From NCBI GenBank assembly GCA_019241535.1, contig JAFAWX010000327.1:1-34649 (forward strand): a DNA stretch of 34,649 nt. Reading direction: 5' to 3'. The position numbers and the translations under genes are program-made. Shown here piece after piece: positions 16,999 through 26,050 of this stretch (its first letter is position 1; each line of letters begins with the position of its first letter). The DNA comes from Acidobacteriota bacterium. GTDB lineage: Bacteria > Acidobacteriota > Terriglobia > Terriglobales > Acidobacteriaceae. Under the pieces are notes generated by a model. The model did not search any database. It saw only the letters and a program-made list of their open reading frames with translations, and was not told the DNA's origin.

Positions 16999-19464
16999 AT
17001 GCCTACACGAGCGAAAGCATGCATCGCAGTAACCGCCGCCGCCGGCGTCCTTGTCCTCTGCGTAGCGCTCTGGAACTGGCATTCCGACAATCTGCTCCGC
17101 TTCTCCTGCTATTTGGCAATTGCCGTCCTCGGGTCAAGTCTCAAGGTGCAGCTACCGGGGATTGACGGTACCATGTCGGTGAATTACCTCTTCATCCTCC
17201 TCGGCGTCCTCGAACTAACGCTGCCCGAGACCCTGGTAATCGGCTGTAGTGCTGCCCTGGTACAGTGCCTGTGGCGCAGCCGCCAGGCTCCCGACCCGGC
17301 CAAAATCGCTTTTAACGTCTTCGGCATGATGGCGAATGCCATCGCTCTTTCTTATTTCACCTACCACCGTTTCCAATCCATTCTGGGCAATGAGTCCTTG
17401 CTGCTGGTCTCGGCGGCGCTGACTTTTTTCGTGGCCAATACCATTCCCGTCTCCGTGATCATTGCGCTGACGGAAAACAAGTCCTGCAGCAAGATCTGGT
17501 CGGAATGTTATTTCTGGACGTTTCCCTATTACCTGGTGGGCGCAGCCGTCATCGGGGTCGTGGGTTTCATGAACCGGCATGCCGGCTGGCAGACATCCCT
17601 TCTGGTGCTGCCGGTAATTTACTGGGTTTACCGCTCTTACCAGCTGTATCTGCGGCGTCTTGAAGACGAGAAGAAACGTGTGGAGATCGAAAAGCGGCAC
17701 GTCGAAGATATAGCCGGGCTGCACATGCGCACCATTGAGGCCCTGGCCCTGGCCATCGACGCCAAGGATCAGACCACGCACAAGCATCTTGAGCGGGTAC
17801 GAACCTATGCCGCCGAAATCGCCAAGGAGCTGAAGCTGCCCGACGACGAGCTGGAGGCTCTGCGCGCCGCGGCGCTGCTGCACGATGTTGGAAAGCTGGC
17901 TGTGCCCGAACACATCATCAATAAGCCCGGGCCGCTGACCCCGGAAGAGTTCGAGAAGATGAAGATCCATCCGGTCATCGGCGCAGAGATACTGGAACGG
18001 GTCGCCTTCCCCTATCCTGTCGCTCCGATTGTGCGGGCACACCATGAGAGGTGGGATGGCTCAGGCTACCCCGAAGGGCTCGCAGGAGAAGCCATTCCCG
18101 TAGGTGCGCGGGTTCTCGCGGTGGTCGACTGCTTGGATGCGCTCGCCAGCGACCGACATTACCGGGAAGCGCTGCCTCTTGATGAGGCCATGGCGGAAGT
18201 GGTCAAGATGTCAGGAACCGCCTTCGATCCCAAGGTCGTGGATATCGTAAAGCGGCGCTATGTCGAGCTCGAACAGCTGGCCCAATCACAATCGGTGAGG
18301 GTCGCTACGCCCGGTCTTTCGACCAACATTCCCATCCGAAAAAGCGTGGCGCCGGCGGCCGGCTTTGAACAAAGAACCGCCGCCGGGGCGCGCAGCGGCG
18401 AAAGCGACTTCCTGGCATCGATAGCCTCGGCGCGCCAGGAAGCGCAGACGCTCTTTGAGCTTAGTCAAGACCTCGGAAACTCGCTCAGCCTGGGAGAAAC
18501 CCTATCGGTTTTGTCCATGCGATTGCGCAAAGTGATTCCCTATAACTCGATTGCGGTCTATGTGTGCCGGGAGCGGCGACTGGTCCCGGAACTGGTGGCG
18601 GGGGACAACTACCGGGTCCTCTCCTCGCTCACCATTCCGCTGGGCGAAGGATTATGCGGCTGGGTAGCGGAAAATCGCAAACCCATCGTCAACGGAAACC
18701 CGCTGGTCGAGTGGGGCTATGCGAGCGACCCGGGGCGATCAATCACGCTGCGCTCGGCAATCGCGGTACCTCTTGAAGGATTGAACGGGGTAGTCGGGGT
18801 GCTTGCCATGTACCATGCAGAACGCGACGCCTTCAGCGGCGACCATCTGCGCATCCTGCTGGCCATAAGCTCCAAAGTCGCGCTCTCGGTCGAAAACGCC
18901 CTCAAGTACCAGCAGGCCGAAAATTCCGCCACCACCGACTATCTGACCGGGCTGCCCAATGCGCGCTCTCTGTTCGTGCATCTCGCCCAGGAACTGGCGC
19001 GCTGCCGGCGAACGGGCAGCAGCCTGGCGGTAATGGTCTGCGATCTGGACGGCTTCAAACAGGTCAATGACCGTTATGGCCATCGCGAGGGCGACAACCT
19101 GCTGCGCGCCTTTGCCGCAGACCTCAAGGGTGTATGCCGGGAATACGACTATGTGGCGCGCATGGGCGGAGACGAGTTCGTGGTGATCGCGCCCGGTATG
19201 AAGCCGGACGGCGTCGGCGACAAGGCCAACCGCCTGAACCAGCTTGCGATCGAGGCGGGAAGGCGGATTTGCGGCAAGGATCTCATCTCTCTCAGCGTCG
19301 GCATGGCATTTTGTCCCGACAGTGGGTTTGACGTCGAGCAACTGCTGGCCGAGGCCGATCGCAAGATGTACACCATGAAGCAAAGGCACCATGCGCTGGC
19401 GACAGGCGGCGAGGATAGAGAAGAGTCCAAAGCACGCTGGACCACGGTCAGTCAGAAAGTGTGA
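16999..19464 (+). CDS. Membrane sensor with HD-GYP, GAF and GGDEF domains
   Basis: 821 residues. The N-terminal membrane domain (about 10-215; 6-7 helices) matches the stand-alone protein at 11802-12512. A coiled coil leads to HD-GYP (about 238-425) with LLHDVGK (H295-D296) and HHERWDGSGYP (348-358), all key residues present. A GAF domain (about 480-635) precedes GGDEF (about 645-800) with an intact GGDEF (723-727) and an inhibition-site RxxD (R714-D717) five residues upstream. It could both make cyclic-di-GMP and break it down; which activity dominates cannot be told. It is divergent from the activator-protease-membrane genes and 12 nt ahead of an ABC transporter. No strong ribosome-binding site is visible. 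Confidence 0.93.
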   Translation: MPTRAKACIAVTAAAGVLVLCVALWNWHSDNLLRFSCYLAIAVLGSSLKVQLPGIDGTMSVNYLFILLGVLELTLPETLVIGCSAALVQCLWRSRQAPDPAKIAFNVFGMMANAIALSYFTYHRFQSILGNESLLLVSAALTFFVANTIPVSVIIALTENKSCSKIWSECYFWTFPYYLVGAAVIGVVGFMNRHAGWQTSLLVLPVIYWVYRSYQLYLRRLEDEKKRVEIEKRHVEDIAGLHMRTIEALALAIDAKDQTTHKHLERVRTYAAEIAKELKLPDDELEALRAAALLHDVGKLAVPEHIINKPGPLTPEEFEKMKIHPVIGAEILERVAFPYPVAPIVRAHHERWDGSGYPEGLAGEAIPVGARVLAVVDCLDALASDRHYREALPLDEAMAEVVKMSGTAFDPKVVDIVKRRYVELEQLAQSQSVRVATPGLSTNIPIRKSVAPAAGFEQRTAAGARSGESDFLASIASARQEAQTLFELSQDLGNSLSLGETLSVLSMRLRKVIPYNSIAVYVCRERRLVPELVAGDNYRVLSSLTIPLGEGLCGWVAENRKPIVNGNPLVEWGYASDPGRSITLRSAIAVPLEGLNGVVGVLAMYHAERDAFSGDHLRILLAISSKVALSVENALKYQQAENSATTDYLTGLPNARSLFVHLAQELARCRRTGSSLAVMVCDLDGFKQVNDRYGHREGDNLLRAFAADLKGVCREYDYVARMGGDEFVVIAPGMKPDGVGDKANRLNQLAIEAGRRICGKDLISLSVGMAFCPDSGFDVEQLLAEADRKMYTMKQRHHALATGGEDREESKARWTTVSQKV

Positions 19465-19476
19465 CGTTTCAACCCA

Positions 19477-20340
19477 ATGAGGCGGAAAATTGCGAGGCAC
19501 TTGATCGCCATAACGGCAACGGTCCTCCTCGGCGGACTTGTCTCAGCCGTACTGGTCCGAATTTCTCCCGGTTTCGCCATCGATGAAAACCAGCTCGATC
19601 CCCGTCTGAACGCGGAAAGCCTGCGCGCTCTCCGCGCCTCCCACTCATCGGAAGCCAACATATTGCGCTTCTATGCGGGCTATATGAACCGGGCAGTTCA
19701 CGGCGATCTCGGCATCTCCCATTCGCTTGGCCAGCCCGTCGGCAGGCTGCTACGGGATCGCGTTCCGGTGACCGGGAGGTTGGCGGCCGGCGGCCTGGCG
19801 CTCGCCTGGACCTTCGCCTTCGGCCTGGCTGCGGCACTGGCTGCAGTGCGCATTAGCACCTGCGATGTGCTGGCAATTGTCTTGAGCGGGATCTTGCTGT
19901 GCCTTCCCGCGGCCGTGATGGCTTTGCTATCGGTCCTCTGGAACGCTCCTGCCTCTCTCGCAGTCGCCTTAATCGTCTTCCCCCGAGTCTTCACCTACTC
20001 CCGCAACCTGCTTCTGAACTCTTATTCCTTGCCGCACATCGTTACCGCCAGAGCCAAGGGATTGAGCAAACTGCGCACTCTGTTTTGGCACGTGCTGCCG
20101 TCCTGCGCACCGTCCCTTGTTGCCGTGGGCGGGATCTCGGTCAACATTGCCTTGAGTGCGGCCATTCCCGTGGAAGCGCTATGCGGAGTCGCGGGTGTCG
20201 GCAGCCTGGCGTGGCAGGCGGCAATGGCACGGGATCTGCCGCTGCTCGTGAACGTCACGGTTCTGGTTACGCTTGTTACCTTGTTGTCCGACGCCGGCGC
20301 GGATGTAATCGGTTATGTGCTAAGTACGCGGGAGAACTGA
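19477..20340 (+). CDS. Oligopeptide-type ABC transporter permease (DppB/OppB family)
   Basis: 287 residues: an N-terminal helix, a short periplasmic part with RFYAGYMNRAVHGDLGISHSL (the typical GDLG-S signature of DppB-type permeases), then about five more helices. The EAA-like loop reads IVTARAKGLSKLRTLFWHVLP with the conserved ARAKGL. It is somewhat short for DppB (usually over 300 residues). It forms the membrane channel of a peptide or nickel-type importer with the next gene's product. It begins 12 nt after the HD-GYP gene, so cotranscription is likely, and is followed after 2 nt by the second permease. Confidence 0.87.
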   Translation: MRRKIARHLIAITATVLLGGLVSAVLVRISPGFAIDENQLDPRLNAESLRALRASHSSEANILRFYAGYMNRAVHGDLGISHSLGQPVGRLLRDRVPVTGRLAAGGLALAWTFAFGLAAALAAVRISTCDVLAIVLSGILLCLPAAVMALLSVLWNAPASLAVALIVFPRVFTYSRNLLLNSYSLPHIVTARAKGLSKLRTLFWHVLPSCAPSLVAVGGISVNIALSAAIPVEALCGVAGVGSLAWQAAMARDLPLLVNVTVLVTLVTLLSDAGADVIGYVLSTREN

Positions 20341-20342
20341 CC

Positions 20343-21143
20343 GTGCCGAGGAAGCTTGCCTGCCTGGTTCTCGCGTTGGTTACGGCCGCTTCGCTTGCCG
20401 CCAGCTGGCTGGCGCCGGCCGGCTACGCCACTCAGTTCCGCGAAGCTCCGAACGCGCCGCCCTCTCGCCGGCATTTGCTTGGCACTGACCAGGTTGGCCG
20501 TGACCTTTTCTCCCGCACCCTATACGGGACTCGTATCTCGCTGCTGCTTGCGCCGGCGGCGGCTCTCGTCGCCACCACCCTGGCTGCGGGCATCGGAGGA
20601 GTTGCCGGATTCCTGGGGGGTGTCCCGGAACGAGTAGCCATGAGCCTTACCAATCTTTTTCTCTCTCTTCCATGGCTTTTCCTGCTGATAACAATCCGCG
20701 CCTTACTGCCTCTCAATGCTTCTCCGTTGGCTTCGGTCCTGGCCACGTTCTTGATGCTCGGGCTGCTCGGGTGGGCTGCTTCCGCACGCGTGCTATGCGC
20801 CGGCGCCCGGGCATTGCGCACTTCCGAACTCCTGCTGCAGGCGCGCGCCTTGGGCCTCCATGGCCCGCGGCTGTTCGCAGTCCATGTGATTTCCAATCTG
20901 AAGCCGGTTCTTTATGCGCAGTTCTGGATTTCTATACCCACATTCATTCTGAGCGAAGCGAATCTAGGCATTCTGGGGCTCGGCGTGCCCGAGCCAATGC
21001 CCTCCTGGGGCACTCTCTTGAAGGAACTCGAGGGCGTGACCTCGCTCACCGAGCAGCCGTGGAAGCTTGCGCCTCTGCTTGTTTTGATCGTCGTAGTCAC
21101 TTCATTTCAGCTCGCTCTCTCCCGCCAGGAGGTGCCTCTCTGA
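20343..21143 (+). CDS. Oligopeptide-type ABC transporter permease (DppC/OppC family)
   Basis: 266 residues from GTG at 20343, 2 nt after the previous stop. The N-terminal part has RRHLLGTDQVGRDLFSRTLYG, the hallmark of DppC-type permeases (HxLGTDxxGRDxxSR), followed by five to six helices. The EAA-like loop includes LLQARALGLHGPRLFAVHV, and LGLGVPEPMPSWGTLL near the C-terminus is also typical. In-frame upstream starts (from 19899) only overlap the first permease gene. The stop codon TGA at 21141 overlaps the CTG start of the binding-protein gene. Confidence 0.9.
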   Translation: MPRKLACLVLALVTAASLAASWLAPAGYATQFREAPNAPPSRRHLLGTDQVGRDLFSRTLYGTRISLLLAPAAALVATTLAAGIGGVAGFLGGVPERVAMSLTNLFLSLPWLFLLITIRALLPLNASPLASVLATFLMLGLLGWAASARVLCAGARALRTSELLLQARALGLHGPRLFAVHVISNLKPVLYAQFWISIPTFILSEANLGILGLGVPEPMPSWGTLLKELEGVTSLTEQPWKLAPLLVLIVVVTSFQLALSRQEVPL

Positions 21144-22774
21144 TCGGCCGCCGCGTTCGTCTCCTTTATTCGTTGGTTTTCATTGTGCTTTCAAGCTCAG
21201 CATTGGCCGAGTCCGGCTCCGAACTGCGCTTCTGTCTCCACTCCGAACCAAAGACGTTCAATCCTTTACTGGTGGCCGACGATGCGGCGGAGACTATCCG
21301 CTATCTCACCGGTGGCGTCCTGGTGCGTGTAAATCGGCAGACCCAGGAACTGGAACCGGAGCTGGCTCTCTCCTGGAAGGTGTCGAAGGACGGCCGGGAG
21401 GTTACTTTCAAGCTGCGTAAAGGACTCTCCTTCTCCGACGGCACTCCCTTCTCCGCTGACGACGTTGCCTACACGATGCGCTTGCTGATGGATCCCGAGC
21501 TCCACTCGCCCACCGGGGATGCCTTCCGTTCCGGGAGCGGAGCGGTGCGCTCCGAGGTTTTCGCCCCCGATCGCGTTTCAATTACCTTTCCGGCAACCGT
21601 GGCCGGTCTTGACCGGCTCTTTGACCAGGTGGCAATCCTCTCCGCACACTCTCCTAAAAAAGAGATGGCGGTCTTGGGACCTTTTATGATCGCCGATTAC
21701 AAGCCGGGAAGCACGGTGCTGCTGAAGCGCAATCCCAACTACTGGAAGACGGATTCGCATGGTCGGCGTCTCCCTTATCTCGACTCCATTCGTCTGGACA
21801 TTCAGCCCAATCGCGACATCGAGCTGGTCCGTTTCAAGCGCGGTGAACTCGACCTGATCAACTCCCTCGACAGCGAGTACTTCGATCGTGTCGACGCCAC
21901 CTCGCCCGGCCTGGTACATGACGCCGGGCCTTCGCTCGATTCCGAACAAATGTGGTTCAACCAGGTGGCGGCTGCGCCCCTGCCGCCCTACGAGCGCGAG
22001 TGGTTCCGTTCGACCAATTTCCGCCGGGCTATATCTCAGGCCATCAACCGCGAGGATCTCAGCCGGATTGTTTTCAACGGCCACGCCCGTCCGGCGCTCG
22101 GCCCCGTCTCGCCCGCCAATAAATTCTGGTACAACTCCAGGATGAAGGCCGATGCCTTCGGCCGCGACGCCTCGCTTGCCAGGCTGGCAGTCGAGGGCTT
22201 TCGCCTCCAAGATGGCATCCTGCGAGACGAAAGCGGCCACCGCGTCGAGTTCTCGATCATTACCAACTCTGGCAACAAGTACCGCGAGCGGATGGCTATC
22301 CTGATTCAACACGACCTTGAGGAAATCGGGATCAAGGTAAACATCGTCACTTTGGACTTTCCCTCGCTGATTGAGCGCATCACCCACAGCTTTAATTACG
22401 AAGCTGCACTGCTGGGCTTTACCAACGTCGATCTCGATCCCAATACGCAGATGAATGTCTGGCTGAGTTCAGCGGAAAACCACCAATGGAACCCGCGCGA
22501 GAAATCGCCGGAGACTTCCTGGGAAGCTGAAATCGACAAGCTCATGCGCGCCCAGGCTTCGTCGCGAGACCCGGGCAAGAGAAAAGAGAGCTTCGACCGG
22601 GTGCAGGAAATTGTCGTCGAGCAGATGCCATTCATTTACCTGGTCAACCGGGACTCCCTGTCGGCAATTTCTGCCTCCCTGCAGGGGACCGTACCAGTAA
22701 TTCTTCGTCCGCAAACCTATTGGAATGCCGATCGCCTGACCGTGTCTGCGGAGGCAGGAACGAGAGGCCGATGA
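21140..22774 (+). CDS. Peptide-type ABC transporter substrate-binding protein (SBP family 5), probable CTG start
   Basis: 544 residues if translation begins at CTG 21140. The family-5 binding-protein body is clear: LRFCLHSEPKTFNPLL, then LALSWKVSKDGREVTFKLR, LSFSDGTPFSADDVAYTMR and NPNYWK. A good signal peptide (IGRRVRLLYSLVFIVLSSSALA, cleavage before Glu) begins right at this codon. No ATG, GTG or TTG lies between the upstream stop region and the signal peptide at a suitable place; TTG at 21173 would cut into the hydrophobic core. AGGAGG (21127-21132) is 7 nt before the CTG, and CTGA overlaps the stop of the permease gene, like the common ATGA overlap. It delivers an oligopeptide-like ligand to the permeases. 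Confidence 0.88.
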   Translation: MIGRRVRLLYSLVFIVLSSSALAESGSELRFCLHSEPKTFNPLLVADDAAETIRYLTGGVLVRVNRQTQELEPELALSWKVSKDGREVTFKLRKGLSFSDGTPFSADDVAYTMRLLMDPELHSPTGDAFRSGSGAVRSEVFAPDRVSITFPATVAGLDRLFDQVAILSAHSPKKEMAVLGPFMIADYKPGSTVLLKRNPNYWKTDSHGRRLPYLDSIRLDIQPNRDIELVRFKRGELDLINSLDSEYFDRVDATSPGLVHDAGPSLDSEQMWFNQVAAAPLPPYEREWFRSTNFRRAISQAINREDLSRIVFNGHARPALGPVSPANKFWYNSRMKADAFGRDASLARLAVEGFRLQDGILRDESGHRVEFSIITNSGNKYRERMAILIQHDLEEIGIKVNIVTLDFPSLIERITHSFNYEAALLGFTNVDLDPNTQMNVWLSSAENHQWNPREKSPETSWEAEIDKLMRAQASSRDPGKRKESFDRVQEIVVEQMPFIYLVNRDSLSAISASLQGTVPVILRPQTYWNADRLTVSAEAGTRGR

Positions 22775-23604
22775 TCGCAGCCCCGGAGCCCTTGCTCTCC
22801 CTGCGCCTGTCGGTTGATTATCCGCAAAAGGCCCGCGTGCTGCGCGACGTCCGTCTGGAGATCGGGCAGGGGGAAATCGTCGGGCTTGTCGGACAAAGCG
22901 GCTCCGGCAAGAGCACTCTGGCACTGGCGATCCTCGGGCTGCTCGAAATGAAAGACGGCAAGGCGCAAGGCGCCATCCGCTTTCGCGGCACCGACCTGCT
23001 CCGGCTGAGTGAACGTGAGATGCGCACCCTTCGCGGCAGCGCGATCGGGCTGGTATTGCAGAGCCCGCTCTCTTCGCTCAATCCCGCGCTGAAAATTCGC
23101 ACCCAGCTGAAAGAAGCCTGGAAGGCCCACCGTAAAGGGACGCGCGACGAGTGTGCCGGAGCGATTCGAAACGCTCTCGCCAGCGTGAGCCTGCCGGTCG
23201 AGGATGAATTTCAGAAACGCTACCCGTCGCAGCTGAGCGTCGGCCAAGCGCAACGGGTGCTGATTGCCATGGCAGTGTTGCATCGTCCCGCTCTGCTTGT
23301 CACCGACGAGGCCACCAGCGCCCTCGATGTCATCACGCAATCGGAGATCCTCGCATTGTTCGCCCGTCTTAAGGAAGAGAGCGGCATGAGCATTCTCTAT
23401 ATCTCCCATGATCTGCCTTCTGTGGCCGGCATTTCCCACCGAACCGCGATTTTGCACGAAGGAGAAATCGTCGAGTGCGCGCCCACGGATCAGATCTTCA
23501 AGCGGCCCAGCCATCCCTATACGCAGCGACTCATTGCCTCACTGCCAGAGGTACCGGCGGGGGGAACGCTCCCCATCGTTAAGACCACAGCGGCTACGCG
23601 GTAA
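22771..23604 (+). CDS. Peptide-type ABC transporter ATPase (DppD/OppD family)
   Basis: 277 residues; the ATG overlaps the binding-protein stop (ATGA). Walker A is GQSGSGKST (41-49), the Q-loop is Q97, the signature is LSVGQ (155-159; LSGGQ in most), Walker B LLVTDE (D179-E180) and the H-loop ISHD (H213). The C-terminal part has the oligopeptide-family HPYTQRLIASLPEVP. Most such importers have two different ATPases (D and F); only one is here and the next gene is convergent. It may work as a homodimer, or its partner is encoded elsewhere. Confidence 0.92.
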   Translation: MIAAPEPLLSLRLSVDYPQKARVLRDVRLEIGQGEIVGLVGQSGSGKSTLALAILGLLEMKDGKAQGAIRFRGTDLLRLSEREMRTLRGSAIGLVLQSPLSSLNPALKIRTQLKEAWKAHRKGTRDECAGAIRNALASVSLPVEDEFQKRYPSQLSVGQAQRVLIAMAVLHRPALLVTDEATSALDVITQSEILALFARLKEESGMSILYISHDLPSVAGISHRTAILHEGEIVECAPTDQIFKRPSHPYTQRLIASLPEVPAGGTLPIVKTTAATR

Positions 23605-23620
23605 CTTTCATCGCCGGCAT

Positions 23621-23640
23621 GCGCGAGGAAATGCTCGCGC
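23621..23640. terminator. Candidate terminator hairpin after the ABC operon
   Basis: GCGCGAG (23621-23627) and CTCGCGC (23634-23640) form a perfect 7-bp stem with a 6-nt loop, 16 nt after the ATPase stop, in the 209-nt convergent gap. No T-run follows, so the call is weak. Confidence 0.3.
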
Positions 23641-23813
23641 CTCCACAGGTCGTGTTGTTGGGCATCGAGGAGAGCCGCAGTCGCAATAAGAGAGAACAGC
23701 AGGAAGCCGTGAACAACGGCTGCAAATTCTCGATGACCGATAGGGGTCGCGCATTCTTGCAGGAAGTATCGATCTTCCACATCATGCTTGATGGCCTCGA
23801 CCGCGGGTCGCCA

Positions 23814-25196
23814 TCACCACCGCAGCTGCTCGGCCACATAGGGGCTGATCTTAACGAAAAGGCTTTCCTGATACAGCGACGTACCGCCCGATGTCACCGC
23901 AATGCGAATCTCAGCAAAGTTGGCGCTCTGAGCGCCGGGAGCGATGACCGGTACGGCAGCCGTCAGTTCGCCATGACCGGGAACGGTAAACGGAGAAAGC
24001 TGGCGCCCCTGCTTCCATCCTTCGGGCAGGCTCAGAGAGACTGCGATCCGGGATGGTTCGGCGCGGTTGTTTCGCAGGAGCAGTGGGATGGTTAGCGTGT
24101 CATCGGGGCGTACGGCGATCTCCGGTCTGAGAACGCGCAGGGTCTCGAGTTCGTGCGCACGCCAGAAATCCTGATAAAAGCCCCACGGACCCGCGAGCGA
24201 AACCTCGAGTGCCTTGGGTGCCCCAAAAGCGGATTGCCGGGGCGGAGTGAATGGAACCGGCACCGGCCCGATCCCCTCGAATACATCCGCTGTTGCCGGC
24301 TTTCGCACCAGAGACTTTGCCAGCCACAAGCGGACGGGATCGGGAAAGTATCCCGTCTGCTGCAATTTGGCCAGAACCGGTCCCAGTTCTCCGCCGCTTT
24401 CGATCTGCCGATTGAGCTGCGGGTCAGGAGACTGGGTGTAATAAGGCGCCGCCGCACGCGCCGCCAGCTCGAGGTACGAGGCCTTGCGTGACGGCGAAAT
24501 CTCCCGTCCCCAGTATTCCGGTCCACGCCCGTGAAAAAAGCCGGTATCAAAGGCATCGCTGAAGTAGTAAAGCTCTTTTGCCTGCCAGGGGCTCAATCCC
24601 TCAAGCGCATTTTCAAACTGGCGGATAGGGGCGGCCAGTTGCGCCGCGAAAACGGCCGGGTCTCCAGCCATGTCGAAAGCCTGGGTTGCAATTACTCCCG
24701 CAGCCTGATGATCGCCATGGTTCTCGCCCGCGACGCTGCCGGGCAGCCAGGTGAAAACCACCTCCGGTCGGGTCAGGCGGAATATGCGGATGGTGTCTTC
24801 GAGCACCCCGCCGGAGCCCCAGGCAGCGAGCGAAACCAGTACGTTCTGGCTCGAAGTATCGCGTCCGTTCAGAAACCATACGTTCGTGATCTCGAGAGAG
24901 CTCATTGCCCGCCGGCCTTCAATTTCCCGCACCAGCCCGAGGGCCCGGGCGTGCTCCCGCCCCCAGGAATTGGCTCCGGAATCGCCGCGTGTGCAATAGA
25001 GGACCGCTACGCGCTTGTGCTCCTCGAAAATGGCACGCGCCAGATAGCTGCTGACCACGGTGTCATCGTCCGGGTGGGCGACCACTACCAGAATGTCAGC
25101 CTTATAGCGGTCGTCAGGGCTCGAGACCTGCGCCGCCCCCATGACCGCCATGAAGGGAACAAACATCACCAGAAACGGGCTTATGTGCTTCCGCAA
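23814..25196 (-). CDS. Secreted PIG-L-family (LmbE-like) zinc deacetylase with C-terminal beta domain
   Basis: 460 residues. A signal-like N-terminus (MRKHISPFLV..., ending near MGAAQ) is followed by the PIG-L domain with VVVAHPDDD (His41, Asp43, Asp44) and GENHGDHQ (H160, H163); these are the zinc and catalytic residues of N-acetyl-sugar or related deacetylases. Residues about 330-460 form a separate domain rich in beta-type sequence with LPEGW and VPGHGELTAAVPV, like NEW3-type domains. The start is TTG at 25196 with AGAGG 8 nt upstream; the next ATG (codon 11) would remove the basic n-region. The substrate is unknown but probably an extracytoplasmic glycan or conjugate. Confidence 0.85.
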   Translation of the reverse strand: MRKHISPFLVMFVPFMAVMGAAQVSSPDDRYKADILVVVAHPDDDTVVSSYLARAIFEEHKRVAVLYCTRGDSGANSWGREHARALGLVREIEGRRAMSSLEITNVWFLNGRDTSSQNVLVSLAAWGSGGVLEDTIRIFRLTRPEVVFTWLPGSVAGENHGDHQAAGVIATQAFDMAGDPAVFAAQLAAPIRQFENALEGLSPWQAKELYYFSDAFDTGFFHGRGPEYWGREISPSRKASYLELAARAAAPYYTQSPDPQLNRQIESGGELGPVLAKLQQTGYFPDPVRLWLAKSLVRKPATADVFEGIGPVPVPFTPPRQSAFGAPKALEVSLAGPWGFYQDFWRAHELETLRVLRPEIAVRPDDTLTIPLLLRNNRAEPSRIAVSLSLPEGWKQGRQLSPFTVPGHGELTAAVPVIAPGAQSANFAEIRIAVTSGGTSLYQESLFVKISPYVAEQLRW

Positions 25197-25253
25197 GGAC
25201 CGGACCTCTTCTGTCAGACTCCGGAACGCGCGCCAGGACGGATCGCTCGGGCA

Positions 25254-25931
25254 CTACGCAGGTTTCTTGCCGTCTTCAAAGGCGTGCTTTTTTTCAAGCT
25301 CTCTGTGCGCGCTTCTTCGGTCGTGTTCGAAGCGCTCGGCCTGCGCCAGCAGGCTTTCGGTTGGCGACGCCCACTCTCCGGTTAGAACCAGTAGACCGGC
25401 ATCGGCCAATTGGCGAGCAATCTCCAGTAGGTGCTCACTGCCGGTTTCCAGATACAGGGCCTCGCTCGGATCAGCCACCCAGGTGTCAGCAGCGGCCAGC
25501 TGCGCCCGCCAGAACACTTCGAGTTCGAGCAGGCGCCGAATCTGGTCGTCGCTCGCCCGCCCGAATACCCACCTCTTGCGCTTGAAATCGTAATACCTGC
25601 TCGAAAAATGCACCGGCACCAGCTTCCCCGATCGGAGGAACTCGAGCTGCCGGCGATCGACCTCCTTGCGTAAGGCGTTGATCACCGCTCCCTCTATATC
25701 TTCGGCCTCGAGCGAAGGCAGCACCTCGCGCACCGTCGCCGAGAGGTTCACTGCGACCTGGGCGCGCAGCCCCTCGCTGTTACCTAGGACTACATTCCCA
25801 TGCAAAACCCAAAAATCGGCTCCCGATGCCGATCTATGGAACGGCCAATCGAGTTCGATGATCAGCGGCAGCCCGCTCAGAGTGACGTAAATATTCTGAT
25901 TACCCCGCTTGCGCAGTTCTGCTTCGCTCAT
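25254..25931 (-). CDS. Conserved-looking hypothetical protein
   Basis: 225 residues, not recognised. No signal peptide or membrane helix. The N-terminal half (about 12-120) looks like an alpha/beta domain with alternating hydrophobic strands (IYVTLSGLPLIIELDWPF, FWVLHGNVVL). The middle has FSSRYYDFKRKRWVFGRASD, and the last 60 residues are charged and helical, ending in KKP. Codon use and lack of internal stops fit a real gene on the minus strand. It lies between the PIG-L gene (57 nt) and the pseudo-receiver gene (119 nt), all on one strand. The ribosome-binding site is weak (GGAAAAATG). Confidence 0.65.
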   Translation of the reverse strand: MSEAELRKRGNQNIYVTLSGLPLIIELDWPFHRSASGADFWVLHGNVVLGNSEGLRAQVAVNLSATVREVLPSLEAEDIEGAVINALRKEVDRRQLEFLRSGKLVPVHFSSRYYDFKRKRWVFGRASDDQIRRLLELEVFWRAQLAAADTWVADPSEALYLETGSEHLLEIARQLADAGLLVLTGEWASPTESLLAQAERFEHDRRSAHRELEKKHAFEDGKKPA

Positions 25932-26050
25932 TTTTCCAGTCCGGAATTGTTGAACCGCATTCTACGACTGGAACGCCGGTCGGGAAAGCCGCTTGATGGC
26001 GGACATGGTGCAGAAGTGGAGAGAGAAAGGGGACGGTGGCGCCTGGCGAA

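Noticed and set aside
17215-18045. 276-codon minus-strand open frame
   Set aside because: Antisense to the membrane and HD-GYP domains of the sensor protein.
23619-23813. Possible extra small gene in the convergent gap
   Set aside because: Open frames exist on both strands, but none has a ribosome-binding site or a family motif, and the plus frame simply runs on antisense through the PIG-L gene.
24531-25385. 284-codon plus-strand open frame
   Set aside because: Antisense to the PIG-L deacetylase; no family motifs.
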